Assembly: GCA_018296165.2 (NCBI GenBank) | Contig: JACKQL020000233.1 | Span: 1-35,707, forward strand | DNA from: Termitomyces sp. T153 | Lineage: Eukaryota > Basidiomycota > Agaricomycetes > Agaricales > Lyophyllaceae | DNA: 35,707 nt | Direction of reading: 5' to 3' | In this document: piece after piece, positions 10,777 through 21,811 of the stretch | Position numbering within the stretch: position 1 is the stretch's first letter | Layout of the letters: each line of letters opens with the position of its first letter | Notes under the pieces: generated by a model | Told to the model about the DNA's origin: nothing | The model's database searches: none | Seen by the model: the letters and a program-made list of their open reading frames with translations, nothing else | Made by a program: the position numbers and the translations under genes

Positions 10777-11479
10777 GGAATTGGACTATGCTGACAATTC
10801 CATATTGACTACACCAGTCCCACCAGCAATGACTCCACAGGTCATCCCCAGCCCTACAGAAGTGGCAGTAGTGACTAACATTGCTACTTCTACTGCCTCT
10901 GAGGCTGGAACCAGTGGCTCCAGTAATACAGCCAACACTGTATTGGAGTGCTGGGCAGACATCATGAGTGATGAGGAAGGGGAGGCCTCAAAGATGGATG
11001 AACAAACAAGTGGGGTGAGCTACTATTATAGCTCACCACAAGTTGGTAATTGTACATGGGCCTTGAGCAGCCCATATGATGCACTCAGCACAGTTGGACA
11101 TTGCACTGAAGTATACTTGTCCATGTAGAATTGGTTGATTCTACTACTGATATATATAGGAATTCACATGCAAATTCTGGTGCACACTCTTGGGTGGGAC
11201 ACCATATCTCACCCTTTATTTTTTGACTTTAGTGGTGTAGAAGTGAGTCCATTGACAGACTCAAAAGGGGGGTATATAATGGAGCATCCATTACACACAT
11301 ATATATATATTTTACTTATTGGTTAATTACACTGATAGCATCACATGACACTATTCCTAAAAGTATTGTACTAGTACTTATATAAGGCAGTGCCTTACTT
11401 CATACTTTGTAGACAGAACTATTGACTGGTTTTGACTTACATTGTGTGAACCATAAGCTGTGCAACCCATAATGGAAAT
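10777..11479. other. Unassigned DNA between elements A and B
   Basis: CpG-depleted, with Ser/Thr/Pro-coding low complexity on the plus strand opposite the gag leader of element A. It holds a hairpin at 11,014-11,037, an AT run near 11,300 and AGTACTTATATAAGGC near 11,370 that could be a TATA region. It would be the place for the 5' LTR of element A, but the LTR marker GCTCCCTGGGG seen at 2,240-2,420 is absent. Confidence 0.4.
11014..11037. repeat. Perfect 8-bp inverted repeat
   Basis: GGTGAGCT, eight-base spacer ACTATTAT, AGCTCACC. It sits just upstream (in element A orientation) of the gag leader. It may be a leader hairpin; no function can be assigned. Confidence 0.5.
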
Positions 11480-12422
11480 GTTACATGTGCAATGTCAGGG
11501 ATGATAACTCATCTTCATCTTGCCTTTGGTCAGGTCAATCTCAGGGTTGTGTTCATATAATCAGGTGAACACTAAGATCATGTCTTGCTTCCCCAGACTA
11601 GTGACAGAAAAAGTGGCACACTATGAGTGTTCCTGATAACAAAACACCAGATCCACCACAGAACAAATAGAGCCAGCTGTGTTAAGAATGCCATCAACAT
11701 TGTACATATGAATCGGATGAGAGAGAGAGCAGGTAGTGAGGCAATGGTACTGCACTAAGTCCATGTAGGGGCAAGGGGCAAGTGTTCCAGGAGAGCCTGT
11801 AGGGAGAGGGACACTGCTTCAGATGGTTTGATGTAGTTAGTAAGATCAGCAGTATGGGAGGTAAGGAGAGCTTGGGTAAGTTGGACTTGTGTCTCTAGAG
11901 ACAACTAACAACTCCAGGCCTTGTCCTGGGGGTTGAAAGTGTCTGGAGGTGCTGGAAGGGTTGGTTGGATCATAGGAAGAGCACAAGGAGTAGCAAGATG
12001 CCAGTGGGGGAGAGACCTTTTTGAAAACCGAACAGAAGGTTTAGGCAGTTGAAAAGGGCACTTCCAGACCAAATCTAGAAACTTGTTCTGCTATAAGGGT
12101 AACCTCTGGAGGCTGTGGCTCAATCACACAACTGGCAGAGTGAGATCCATAGTCTATTCAGTACTGTATAGTCTCTACAGTCACAACTACTCACTTGGCA
12201 GAGGGAGATCCAAAAAGACAAATTTGGAGAACTCCCTAGGCCAGGTGTGATGCTTCAGAGGCTTCAAAAGCATGAAAAACAACTGTACAGTATGACAGAA
12301 AGAAAAGACAAAAGTGATATGTCAGCAATTGGTCAGCAGTCACATAAGCCTGTGGCAGTGCTGAATGGACCACACTTGTCTGGATTATTGACAGAGAAGA
12401 AGTGCAGCATGAGGGCTGTAAC
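11480..12422 (-). mobile_element. Older antisense gypsy relative: internal part and most of its 5' LTR
   Basis: The reverse complement of 12,092-12,422 matches the end of the element B LTR. Further left, 11,700-12,091 matches the region just inside the 5' LTR of element B (gag leader, including CAGAACAAG and AGTGTCCCT-like blocks). Left of about 11,700 it jumps to sequence matching the protease region of B (around 14,690-14,900), so about 1.5 kb of gag is deleted. Element B interrupts the LTR at 12,422/12,423 and the rest of that LTR lies at 18,774-18,849. This is therefore an internally deleted, older relative in the opposite orientation. Confidence 0.75.
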
Positions 12423-12862
12423 TGTCAGGGCACATCCTACTTGTTTCCCCTTCTCCTTCTCCAGTTCTTGTCAGATTTCCCCCACTATAGTTTTCCTTTA
12501 TTCTCCTTCCTTTTCCCTATCTATTGGTCCTAGTTTCAGCCCTCAGGCTGCACTGGTTCTCTGTCAATAATTCAGACAAGTGTGGCCCTTTGACACTGCC
12601 ACCAGCTTATGTAACTGCTGACCAATTGCTGACACATCACTTTTGTCTTTTTTCTCTGTCATACTATATAGTTGTTTCTCACACTTCTGAAGCCTCTAAA
12701 GTGTCACACCTGGCCTAGGGATTCCCCAGACTTGTTCTCTTTGGATTTCTCTTTGCCAGGTGAGTAGTTATCTCAGTAGACACTGTACAGTACTGAATAG
12801 ACTTTGGATTTCCCTTTGCCAGCTGTGTGATTGAGCCACAGCCTCCAGAGGTCACCCTTACA
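12423..12862 (+). repeat. 5' LTR of element B
   Basis: It is 440 bp and nearly identical to 18,329-18,768. It begins TGTCAGGGCACATCC and ends ACCCTTACA. Pyrimidine-rich near the start. Immediately inside is GCAGAACAAG, where a primer-binding site would be expected; I could not match it to a tRNA. Confidence 0.9.
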
Positions 12863-12949
12863 GCAGAACAAGTCTCTAGATTTGATTTGGGAGCCCCCAT
12901 TTCAATTACCTGAGCTTCTACTTGGTTCCTCAAAGGTCTCTCCCCCACC

Positions 12950-14285
12950 AGTGTCTTAGTGCCTCCTGTGCTCCTCCTATGACCCAGCCAACCCCTCCAG
13001 CACCTCCTCCTGATGGCTTCAAGCCCCCAGGACTGCCTGGAGTTGTTTGCTGTCCCTGGAGACACAGGTTCAACTTACTCAAGCCTCCTTTACTTCCCAC
13101 ACAGCTAAACTCACTGGACTCTATCAAACTACTGAAGCAGTGTCCCTTTCTCTCCAAGCCCTTCTGGAACATCTCCCCCTTGCTCCTACCACACCTACAA
13201 TGCCCCCAGCAGATGCAAAACAGTTTGTGTCTGCACCTAGCTCAGGCTTTTTAGCTCCAGCTACTGCAGAATGGTCTGTGTCTGCATCAGGCTTAGGCCT
13301 CTCAGCTCCTTGTTCCAAACTCCCTTGTCCTGCACTTCCTGATGTATATGATGGAGATCATCAAGTTGGAGAATGTTTCCTCCAGTCCTGTATCACCTAT
13401 ATCCAGCTAAGCAGTGAAGCCTTTACCTTGGATGCCTTGAAAATTGCCTGGATTCTCTCCTACATGAAGGCTGGTCAAGCCTTAACCTATGCACTATGTA
13501 TCTTCTAATGCTCAGGAGGAGTTGAGAGTTTCTCTGGCTGGACAGAGTTTGAGAAGGAGTTCCAAGTGGAGTTCTTCCCCCTTGACCCCACTAAAACTGC
13601 AGCTCTTTCTCTTTGAGACCAAAGTCAGTATGGTCAAGAAAAGCAGTCACTTGATGAGTACATTGACTCTTTTCATGCCTTAGTTGAACAGGCTAGATAT
13701 TTGGACAGTCTACAACTCTGCCTAACCTTCTGTGATGGACTCCACCCCTCACTCAGGGATCATATTGACAGCATGGCAGAGGGGTGCCCAGATGATGAGC
13801 ATGTTGATACCTGGTATAAGGTGGCACATGAGCAGTAGCAGCTCATGGAACTGCAACATGAGTTGTGGTAGACCCAACCCTTGACCTTCCCTTTTTCTCA
13901 TGGAGGGTTCACCCCCCAAGCTCCCTCTTCTGCACCTGCATTAGCATCTCCATGACCAGGTGCAGCTCCTTCCTTCATGCCTCATGCTGCTCCCCTGTGC
14001 TCCCTACCCCAAGGAGTTCCAATGAATGTTGATGCTTCCCAACAGTGGTCCTCTACTCCTTTGCTGTGTCAATGCTGTGGGAAGGCAGGTCATTTTGCCT
14101 GCTACTGTCCTCAAGAGCTAGAAGTCTGCTACTTGTTGGCATTGGAGCAAGAAGAGCTGCTCATCCAACTCCTTGCAGCCCAGGATGCCACAGGAACCCC
14201 CTCTCTGGATGCACCTATAGCTGTCCATTCTGATGAAGTGGCCAATGTATTGGAGGAGGTTCCTACAGAGTCTGAGGATTTTTGA
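12950..14285 (+). pseudogene. gag: Element B gag with CCHC knuckle, many stops
   Basis: One reading frame from about 13,014 to TGA at 14,283 carries a recognisable Retrotrans_gag-type domain: FLQSCITYIQLSSEAF, IAWILSYMKAG, FEKEFQVEFFPLDP and the SLDEYIDSFHALVEQARYL block. A CCHC knuckle, CQCCGKAGHFACYC, lies at about 14,067-14,110. In-frame stops occur at 13,506, 13,615, about 13,837, about 13,870 and about 13,953; the one at 13,615 (CTT TGA GAC) suits a former CGA. The true start is uncertain: TGA at 13,011 is in frame and no clear ATG follows. It cannot encode a full Gag. Confidence 0.8.
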
Positions 14286-14544
14286 AAGGGCAACAGATGA
14301 CCAGTATGCCCCTGTTGCCCAGTATTAATCATTTTGCCCCTCTGTCCATAGAATCAAATATATCTGTTGCCATTATTGATACTATGCCTGAAACAATAAG
14401 CCCCTCCTCAGACATACAAACTCCTTCTCCAGCTAAAGTCTCAGCTGGAAACACACCCCCTAGCCCATGCCTTTGAATCCCTGCATGGGAACACTGCCTC
14501 CCCCATTGTTATGTTGTCACTTCCACCCCTTTTACCAACTCTCT

Positions 14545-15090
14545 GAAGCTACAGGTAGAAATTGAGATGATGGACACCCAGCAGATCCAAAGTGTAGTTG
14601 CCCTCCTTGACAGTGGTGCAACAGGCCTCTTCCTCAACACTGACTATATGCAATGACACCACCTTACCACTCACTCCCTTTCCCGTCCTATCCCTGTATA
14701 CAATGTTGATGGCATGCTCAATGAAGCTGGCTCTATTTGCTCTGTGGTAGACCTGGTCCTTCACTACCAAGACTACTCAGAATGAGCTGCTTTTGCCATC
14801 ACTAGTTTGGGAAAACAAGACATGATCTTGGGGTTCACCTGGCTATGTGAACACAACCCAGAGATTGACTAGACTAAGGGTGAGGTGAAGATGAGTTGTT
14901 GCCCATGTTGCTACACTATCTGTGCAGAAGAAGCCTATAAGGAGCAGAGAGCCAAGGTTTGTGAGTGTGCTGCTGTGCATGCCTATCACACTGGGCATCT
15001 CCCTTATGCTGTTCCCAACCTCCTGAGTCCCCCCCCTCTGGCATTCTCTCATAGAAAGGCCCTCTACAAGGATGTCCAGGGAGGAAGAGG
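14545..15090 (+). pseudogene. pol: Element B aspartic protease region, broken
   Basis: VALLDSGATGLFLNTDYM carries the retropepsin DSGA triad near 14,608; RPIPVYNVDG and GKQDMILGFTWLCEHNPEID follow, which are typical of gypsy proteases. The frame is +1 relative to gag and RT. In-frame stops: TGA after DYMQ near 14,655, TGA after QDYSE near 14,784 (both suit CGA) and TAG after PEID near 14,869. After CxxC-rich sequence it must shift frame near 15,085 to reach the RT. The start is not defined; the stretch 14,286-14,544 is Pro/Ser-rich linker. Confidence 0.75.
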
Positions 15091-18000
15091 AAGGTAAAGG
15101 AGAATGGACCCATACTCCAGATGCAGAGTTCCCAGATGAGACTATAAAGGTGGGTGATTGGATCTATGCTACAACTCTCTGCCCCCCTCCTATGGTGGCA
15201 GAGATTCAAGCCAGTCAGACTATGTCTCAGCATCTGGCTGAGGCATTTGCAGCAAACTCACAGCCTAAGCCTTTCTGTAGCACTGTTCCCAATCACCTCC
15301 ATGACTTTGAGGATGTATTCTCCAAGGCCTCCTTTGATTCACTTCCAGAGCACAAGCAGTGGTATCATGCAATCGAGCTGATACCAGATGTGGAGCCCTC
15401 TAGCTGCAAGGTCTATCCACTTGCACCCCATGAGCAGGATGAGCTGAATGCTTTTCTGCAAGAGAATCTTAGCTCAGGACAAATACAACCCTCCAAATCT
15501 CCAATGGCCTCCCCAGTCTTCTTTATTAAGAAGAAGGATGGGTCTCTTTGTCTGGTTCAGGATTATTGTGTCCTGAATGTGATGACAGTGAAGAACTGCT
15601 ATCCTTTGCCACTCATCTCAGAACTTGTCAACAACCTTTGAGGTGCATACTACTTTACAAAGTTAGATGTCCACTGGAGCTACAACAATGTACACATCAA
15701 GGAAGGGGATGAGTGGAAGGCAGCATTCCAAAGTAATTGCAGACTCTTTGAACCTCTGGTAATGTCCTTTGGTCTCACCAATAGCCCAGCCACCTTCCAG
15801 ACTATGATGAATGACATTTTCCATGATCTGATTGTGGAAGGTGTTGTCTGCATGTATCTTGACAATATTCTCATCTACACAAAAACTCTGGAGGAGCATT
15901 GCTGGGTCACATGCATTGTCTTGGAATGCCTCTGCCAACACCAGCTCTATTTAAAGCCTGAGAAGTGTGAATTTGAACAGACTAAAGTGGAGTACCTGGG
16001 TTTGATCATTTTGCATGGAACAGCTGAGATGGACCCCATTCAAGTGGCAGGTATAGCAGAGTGGCCAGAGCCAAGGAACAAGAAGGAAGTTCAGGCCTTT
16101 CTTGGGTTTGTCAATTTTTATTGGAGGTTCATACAGGATTTCTCCCACTATGCACATCCCCTCTTCAACCTTACATTTAAGGATACTGCCTGGTGGTGGG
16201 AGCCCTCACAGCATGCTGCCTTTGATGCCCTCAAGCAAGCTGTGACCTCAAAGCCAGTCCTTCTGTTCCCTGATGATGAATCTCCATTTCATGTGGAAGC
16301 AAATAGCTCAGACTTTGCTATAGGGGCAGTCCTATCTTAGCAGTCAAAAAAGGATGGCAAATGGCATCCAGTAGCTTTCTACTCTAAAAGCCTTAATGCA
16401 GTGGAACAGAACTATAAGATCCATGACAAGGAGATGCTGGCAATTATTTGGTCCTTTGAAGAATAGTGGCATTTTCTCGAGAGTGCATGGCATAAGTTTG
16501 AAGTCTGGACAGACCACAAGAACCTGGAGGACTTCCATTCTGCTAAGAAGCTCAATTGATGTCAAGCTCAGTGGTCTCTGTATCTGGCCAACTTTGACTT
16601 CTCATTGCACCACAAACCAGGATGGAGTATGGGCAAACCAAACACACTGTCTAGGTAGGCTGACCATGGCACAGGAGCAGGAGATAATAACAACATTGTC
16701 CTCCTCAAGCCAGAGCTCTTTGCTATCCATGCACTATAAGGGATTGTGGTCCAAGAGGATGAGGCAAACATCCTTAGGGACATCCAAAGAGGGAACCAGG
16801 AGGGTGCACAGGAGGATGCAGTTGCCCAGGCTGCACAGGCCCTACAAGCTCAATGGGCAAGTGGAGTCAAGTCAGTGCATGCTGATGAGTGGGGTCTTCA
16901 GGATGGGCTTTTGACCTTCAGCATTTATATGCCTAACATTCTAGAACTTTGCCAGCACATTGTAGAACAACATCATGACTCTTGGGTGGCTGGATATCCT
17001 GGAAGGTGGAAGATGCTGGAGCTGGTATCCTGGAACTATTGGTGGCCACAGATCTCCCAATATGTGGGCACCTACACTAGCACCTGCAACCTCTGTCTCC
17101 GCACCAAGCCTTGCCACCAAGCACCCATGGGCCAGCTCCACCTACTCCCTATTCCAGCTACTCACTGGAGTGTTGCATCAGTGGATTTCATTGTGGAACT
17201 TCCAGATGCTTATGGGTACAATGCTGTGATGGTAGTGGTGGACCTCTATGGCAAATGGGCTCACTTCATACCTACCCACACCACATGCTCTGCCTTGGGA
17301 GCAGCCAGCCTGTACTGGAAAAATGTCTGGAAACTCCATGGTCTGTCAGATAGGTATGTCTCAGACCAGGGCTCCCAGTTTGTGGCAGAATTCACTTGAA
17401 AACTGTATTGCCTGCTAGGCATGAAGCTCCATACCACCATGGCCTATCACCCTCAGTCAGATGGGCAGACAGAATGTGTTAACCAGGAACTCAAACAGTA
17501 TTTCTGCCTGTTTTGTAATGAGAGGCAGGATGACTGGGATGAGCTGCTGCTGGATGCAGAATTCCAATACAACAACCATGTTCACTCTTCCATGCAGATG
17601 ACCCCATTCTTCCTGGACACTGGCAGGCACCCTCACATGGGATCTGAACCTTGGGCATGCCCCTCAGAGAATGACTCTGTCAACAAGTTTGTGGATCAGA
17701 TGAGGAAGGCACAGGAGGAGGCAAAATCTGCACTGGTGAAGGCCAAGGAAGACATGGCATGGTACTATGATTGCAGATGGACACCTGCTCCAGTTTACAA
17801 GCCCAGGGACTATGTGTACTTGGATAGCTCAGACATTAAGACAACAAGGCCATCCCAGAAGCTGTCACATCATCATCTTGGCCTCTTCACAGTGGAGAAG
17901 AAGGTAGGGCCTTTGGCATACTGACTGAAACTCCCAGCAGGCCTCTGCCAACTGCACCCAGTCTTCAATGTGGTTAAGTTATTTCCAGCTCCAGAGGATC

Positions 18001-18301
18001 CAATCCCAGGCCATTGCCCTAAGCCACCCCCACCACCAGTCCTAGTCAATGATGAGGAGGAGTATGAGGTGGAGGAAATCTTGGACAGCAGGGTATTCCA
18101 AGAGAAGTTGCAGTTCAAGGTAAAATGGAAGTGATATGGCATCGAGGACATCTCTTGGAAACCACAGGCTAATGTTCATGCATCAGGCTTGGTCTGGGAC
18201 TTCTACCATAGGCATTCCAACGCCCCAAAAGCTATCCAGGGCATCTACCCTATTTCACCAGCTGACCTGGCAATTTGTGACTTCTTCTACCCAGTGCATT
18301 G
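15072..18301 (+). pseudogene. pol: Element B pol: RT, RNase H, integrase, chromodomain, riddled with stops
   Basis: A single frame is kept for about 3.2 kb, interrupted only by stops. RT: PVFFIKKKDGSLCLVQDY, MSFGLTNSPATFQ and MYLDNILIYTKTLEEH; the catalytic second Asp is Asn (AAT at 15,864-15,866). RNase H: VEANSSDFAIGAVLS, first Asp also Asn. Integrase: CNLCLRTKP, VDFIVELP, VSDQGSQF and SDGQTECVNQEL with 35 positions between the second Asp and Glu; the second zinc His appears as Tyr (AGYPGRW). A chromodomain follows at about 18,066-18,200 ([20 protein letters not shown], then YGIEDISWKP). Stops include 15,639, 16,338, 16,738, 17,397, 17,922 and about 18,133; several suit former CGA codons. 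Confidence 0.85.
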
Positions 18302-18315
18302 AGGCACCACATCCT

Positions 18316-18328
18316 AGAGAGGAGGTGA
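18316..18328 (+). promoter_or_regulatory. Polypurine tract before the 3' LTR of element B
   Basis: AGAGAGGAGGTGA directly precedes the TGTCAGG start of the 3' LTR. Plus-strand DNA synthesis in LTR elements is primed from such a tract, and its position agrees with the LTR border deduced from comparing the two LTRs. Confidence 0.7.
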
Positions 18329-18768
18329 TGTCAGGGCACATCCCACTTGTTTTCCCTTGTCCTTCTCCAGTTCTTGTCAGATTTCCCCCACTATAGTTTT
18401 CCTTTATTCTCCTTCCCTTTCCCTATCTATTGGTCCTAGTTTCAGCCCTCAGGCTGCACCAGTTCTCTGTCAATAATTCAGACAAGTGTGGCCCTTTGAC
18501 ACTGCCACCAGCTTATGTAACTGCTGACCAATTGCTGACACATCACTTTTGTCTTTTTTCTCTGTCATACTGTATAGTTGTTTCTCACACTTCTGAAGCC
18601 TCTGAAGTGTTACACCTGGCCTAGGGAATCCCCAGACTTGTTCTCTTTGGATTTCTCTTTGCCAGGTGAGTAGTTATCTCAGTAGACACTGTACAGTACT
18701 TAATAGACTTTGGATTTCCCTTTGCCAGCTGTGTGATTGAGCCACAGCCTCCAGAGATTGCCCTTACA
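18329..18768 (+). repeat. 3' LTR of element B
   Basis: It is 440 bp, the same length as the 5' LTR and collinear with it. Most differences between the two are transitions (for example CACTGG versus CACCAG and CTCTAAAG versus CTCTGAAG), with a small cluster near the end (GAGGTCACCC versus GAGATTGCCC). Confidence 0.9.
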
Positions 18769-18773
18769 GAAAC

Positions 18774-18849
18774 TGGGACCAATAGATATAGAAAAAGGAA
18801 GAGAATGAAGGAAAACTATAAGGAGGGAGAAATGGGGAGTCTTCTGACA
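18774..18849 (-). repeat. Remaining part of the interrupted antisense LTR
   Basis: Matches the reverse complement of the first part of the element B LTR (GGGACCAATAGATAT, then AAACTATAAGG) and ends in CTGACA, the reverse of the TGTCAG start. With 12,092-12,422 it makes about 407 bp, slightly shorter than the 440-bp LTR, implying a small deletion near the end. Confidence 0.75.
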
Positions 18850-19070
18850 CCACCTCTAGAGGCTATGGCTCAGTCACATATGGCTCAGTCACACAGCTGG
18901 CAGAGGGAGATCAAAAGTCTATTCAGCACTGGACAGTGTCTACAAACATAACTACACCCCTGGCAGAGGGAGATCCAAAGAAAACATGTCTGAGGAACTT
19001 CCTAGGCCAGGTGTGACACTTCAGAGGCTTTGGATGCATGGGAAACAACTGTACAGTACAACAGAAAAGT
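18850..19070 (-). repeat. Second antisense LTR fragment
   Basis: Immediately after the split LTR, the reverse complement of the LTR end starts again (CCTCTAGAGGCTATGGCTC) and continues to ACAACTGTACAGTAC near 19,055, then diverges. It carries a 15-bp tandem duplication (ATGGCTCAGTCACAT and its near copy) at 18,865-18,894 not present in the other LTRs. It is a further member or a rearranged piece of the same LTR family. Confidence 0.7.
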
Positions 19071-19597
19071 CACATGCCTTCATTGACCTGTCAATGCATA
19101 TGATTAGGTCACATGATGCATAGAAATGTGCCTGATAATGTCCAATCCAAAAACAGAAATTCATCATAAACAGCCTTGATGTCCACCTTCCAGGCATGTG
19201 ACCACACCAGAGTGGTACTATCAGATAGCCCTGGGCTAAAAGTATTTGTGACCAAAAGATGGGGAGATGGGGATGAGAGGCAGGCTGAGAATAGAAGAAA
19301 GAAAATGATAACCAACACTCACTCTGGATCAAGACTGGAAACATGTGATCAAGTGACTTCAGAATCTCAGTCTTTGTAAATGTGGTATTGTCATCAATTC
19401 AATTTGCATTACTCCTGCAGTTATTCAGACACATCTCAAATCTGATGGCCACAATGAAGACCATATGAATTTGCTTTCAATCAAATTGACTTTCAAGATG
19501 TCAGATTAGCTTTCGACCTTCTGAAAGATATTGGGTCACTACTTTTGGCATCCAAAACTCAGCCACCTGCACTTATTCATTTGCAGAATGCTCTTAG

Positions 19598-19847
19598 GAT
19601 CCTCAGCACCCTTCTGTATCACAGTGTTCCCATATCTCTGTGTCAATCTGTCAGGTTCCACTAACCATGGGGGCTCAGCTTAACTAGGTGCATCCTTACT
19701 AGGTGGACATGATGTCCTGCAAGATCCTCAGCACCCTTCTGTATCACAGTGTTCCCATATCTCTGTGTCAATCTGTCAGGTTCCACTAACCATGGGGGCT
19801 CAGCTTAACTAGGTGCATCCTTACTAGGTGGACATGATGTTCTGCAA
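19598..19847. repeat. 125-bp tandem duplication
   Basis: Two directly adjacent copies, 19,598-19,722 and 19,723-19,847, both starting GATCCTCAGCACCC and ending CTGCAA. By eye they differ at one base (GATGTCCTGC versus GATGTTCTGC), a C-to-T difference. Such near identity in otherwise decayed DNA suggests a recent local duplication, or an assembly artefact. Confidence 0.85.
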
Positions 19848-20159
19848 CTATACCTAGTGCTCCAGGGAGGTCTGGACTTCAGTTACTTGTGAGGATGAGC
19901 TAAGGAGAGCAGTCTGAGCAAGTCTGGGGTGGTCTGTGGGAGTCTAAGACAAGGTACAAAGAAGGGTCAGATTTGGGGAAGACTCAGGTACAAGTCTGGA
20001 GGCAAATACAGAGGCTGTAGGGCAAGCAGAGGCCACACAAGTGATGGGAGCAGGGCCAGAGATTTATGGGGGATGACTTAATATTGATGGGTTCAGGGGC
20101 CAAGCATAGGGCAAAGTCCTGAGTTAATTATGAATGTATAAGGTCATAAAAGTATGATC

Positions 20160-20345
20160 AGAGTTTGTAACAGAGTTAGAGTTGAAAGGGATTCAGGCAA
20201 CAATAAAGGAAATAGAGGCAGACAAGATGAGATAGAGACAAGAACAAAATAGAATTGAGACAAGACATGAGACTAGAGACAGAAAATAGAAATGGAGGCA
20301 AGGACAGGAAATGTAACAGAGACAAACATAACAAGAAACACGTAA
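20160..20345 (+). repeat. Purine-rich low-complexity tract
   Basis: The plus strand is dominated by A and G with recurring AGACAAGA, GAGACAAG and AGACAGAAAA words. It is a degenerate simple sequence rather than a strict microsatellite. No coding or regulatory role can be assigned. Confidence 0.5.
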
Positions 20346-21160
20346 CTACAGGTAATATCAAGACTACTGTAGCAGATATTGTTCTATGACTTATATACTA
20401 GCTACAGGAACTCCTCTGGGGACTACAGGTCTGATGGTGGGGCTTGTCAGAGGTGTGTGGGGTCAACAAGTGTCAGTTCTGATCAGTGGGCAGGCCACAG
20501 TGATATACCAGTGGGAACTGAGGGAACTGATGGGGGTGCAGGCTGCACCATGGTCAATGGGATATTCTGGAGTGGTTGGGTAAGCTGTGGTGACACAATG
20601 GCAGAGGTCTGCAGCAAGTGCTGGAGTTCCTGGGAGGCATTGGAGATCACTGAGGGTTGACACAATCTATCTCTATCTGAACTGATTGAGCACCTCAGCA
20701 GTTCTGCTCACTTAGCACTAGCTTTATACCAACAATCCAAGAAAGAGTTCCTTCCAACTCTTCTGTACATTGACTTGATATTGATGATCAAGAATTCTGT
20801 ATTGAGAAGGTGAAAATCAATAATCACAATGACTGTTTCTGGCTAATTGTATTGGTAACCAACCATCTCAGAACTCTATTGTTCATTGCACAATGATTGG
20901 TTCTGATGCTAATCTCAATGTCTTTCAGCTTGTTTAATGGCCCAGTTGAACCACAGAAGTAGTCAATATCTTGGAAAAGTATCAACAATAAGATGATGGC
21001 CCTTTTGATATTGACAAAAGTATTGCAGCATTTGCCAAGACCAATCTGAATGAAGGACCTGCCATTCCAGATGATTGAGTGGTCATTGAAGAAGAGAATG
21101 AATCAATAACCTTCAATCAACACACAACCTTTTCACCATACAATCAAGATTGATGGCACG

Positions 21161-21478
21161 ATGATCTCAAAGGCTCAAGCTATCTTCTTGCACAGCAAAT
21201 ACAACAAGACAACTTTGACAGACCACCTAAAACAGCTTCAGGAGATTGATTGTTATACAAAAAATCCTGATTCTGATGCTCACATTGATTGTGAGTTTGA
21301 CAAAAATCTTGTGATGCATGACCTGACCCTTACATTGGCTTCATGCAAACAACAGGTTTGGCCTTGCATTGCAGAGGTAAATGGATTGAATGTCAATCCA
21401 GAGCCTCTAGACAACATATCAATTTCCCTGCTTCCTGAACCCTCAGTTGTTGTCTCTTACCAGCTTCTAGGATTGTGA
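21161..21478 (+). pseudogene. Unrecognised ORF fragment (105 codons)
   Basis: ATG-started frame with a protein-like composition (DHLKQLQEIDCYTKNPDSDA, then ISISLLPEPSVVVSYQLLGL). It is followed by further short protein-like stretches to about 22,190 in other frames, so it may be one exon of a decayed multi-exon gene. I recognise no domain. CpG-poor like its surroundings. Confidence 0.3.
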
Positions 21479-21811
21479 GTAACCACTGTTGATGATGATC
21501 CTACACAAATATTTGGTTGGTGCACATTTAATTTTGTATTTGAGAAATCCTTTACAATTGCAGGACATCTTATTCAATTTGTAGATCTGACTATGCTTGT
21601 CTAACCTTCCTCTCAACAGTGTTACCTATTTGAAAGCCAGGCACTTCTTGCCTTTACATCAAGCATCTACAGGACACAAAAATCAAGAAGTTTACAAGGT
21701 ATTCCAGCTCTGCCATAAAGCAAGGATTTTCCATACTGTGAAGCATCTGGTGTGTCCTCTGCTTGAATCTATGGGCATATTATTGAATATCATACCTAGG
21801 GAAGGCATGCT

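Larger units (their letters stand above)
12423..18768 (+). mobile_element. Chromodomain Ty3/gypsy retrotransposon (element B), coding decayed
   Basis: Both LTRs are 440 bp, start TGTCAGGG and end CCTTACA. The internal order gag, protease, RT, RNase H, integrase, chromodomain is that of a chromovirus. Flanks GTAAC (12,418-12,422) and GAAAC (18,769-18,773) are consistent with a 5-bp target duplication with one change, and both sit inside an antisense copy of the same LTR. The LTRs differ at only about a dozen to fifteen sites by eye, yet the coding region holds about eighteen in-frame stops and a changed RT active site. Confidence 0.9.
19071..21160. other. Decayed repeat-like DNA
   Basis: CpG-poor, no recognisable coding region. 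It contains the 125-bp tandem duplication at 19,598-19,847 and a purine-rich stretch (about 20,160-20,345, many GAGACA and AGACAA units). Short ORFs around 20,380-20,660 overlap in several frames and look like chance ORFs. Confidence 0.5.

Noticed and set aside
10688..11128. Plus-strand 146-codon Ser/Thr/Pro and acidic ORF
   Set aside because: It starts at TTG, not ATG, and lies opposite the gag leader of element A, whose low-complexity codons leave both strands open.
10777..11479. 5' LTR of element A
   Set aside because: The marker GCTCCCTGGGG and the TATAAAAGG box of the LTR-like sequence were not found here.
16396..16914. 172-codon ORF inside element B pol
   Set aside because: The RNase H and integrase frame runs in another phase through the same bases and carries recognisable motifs.
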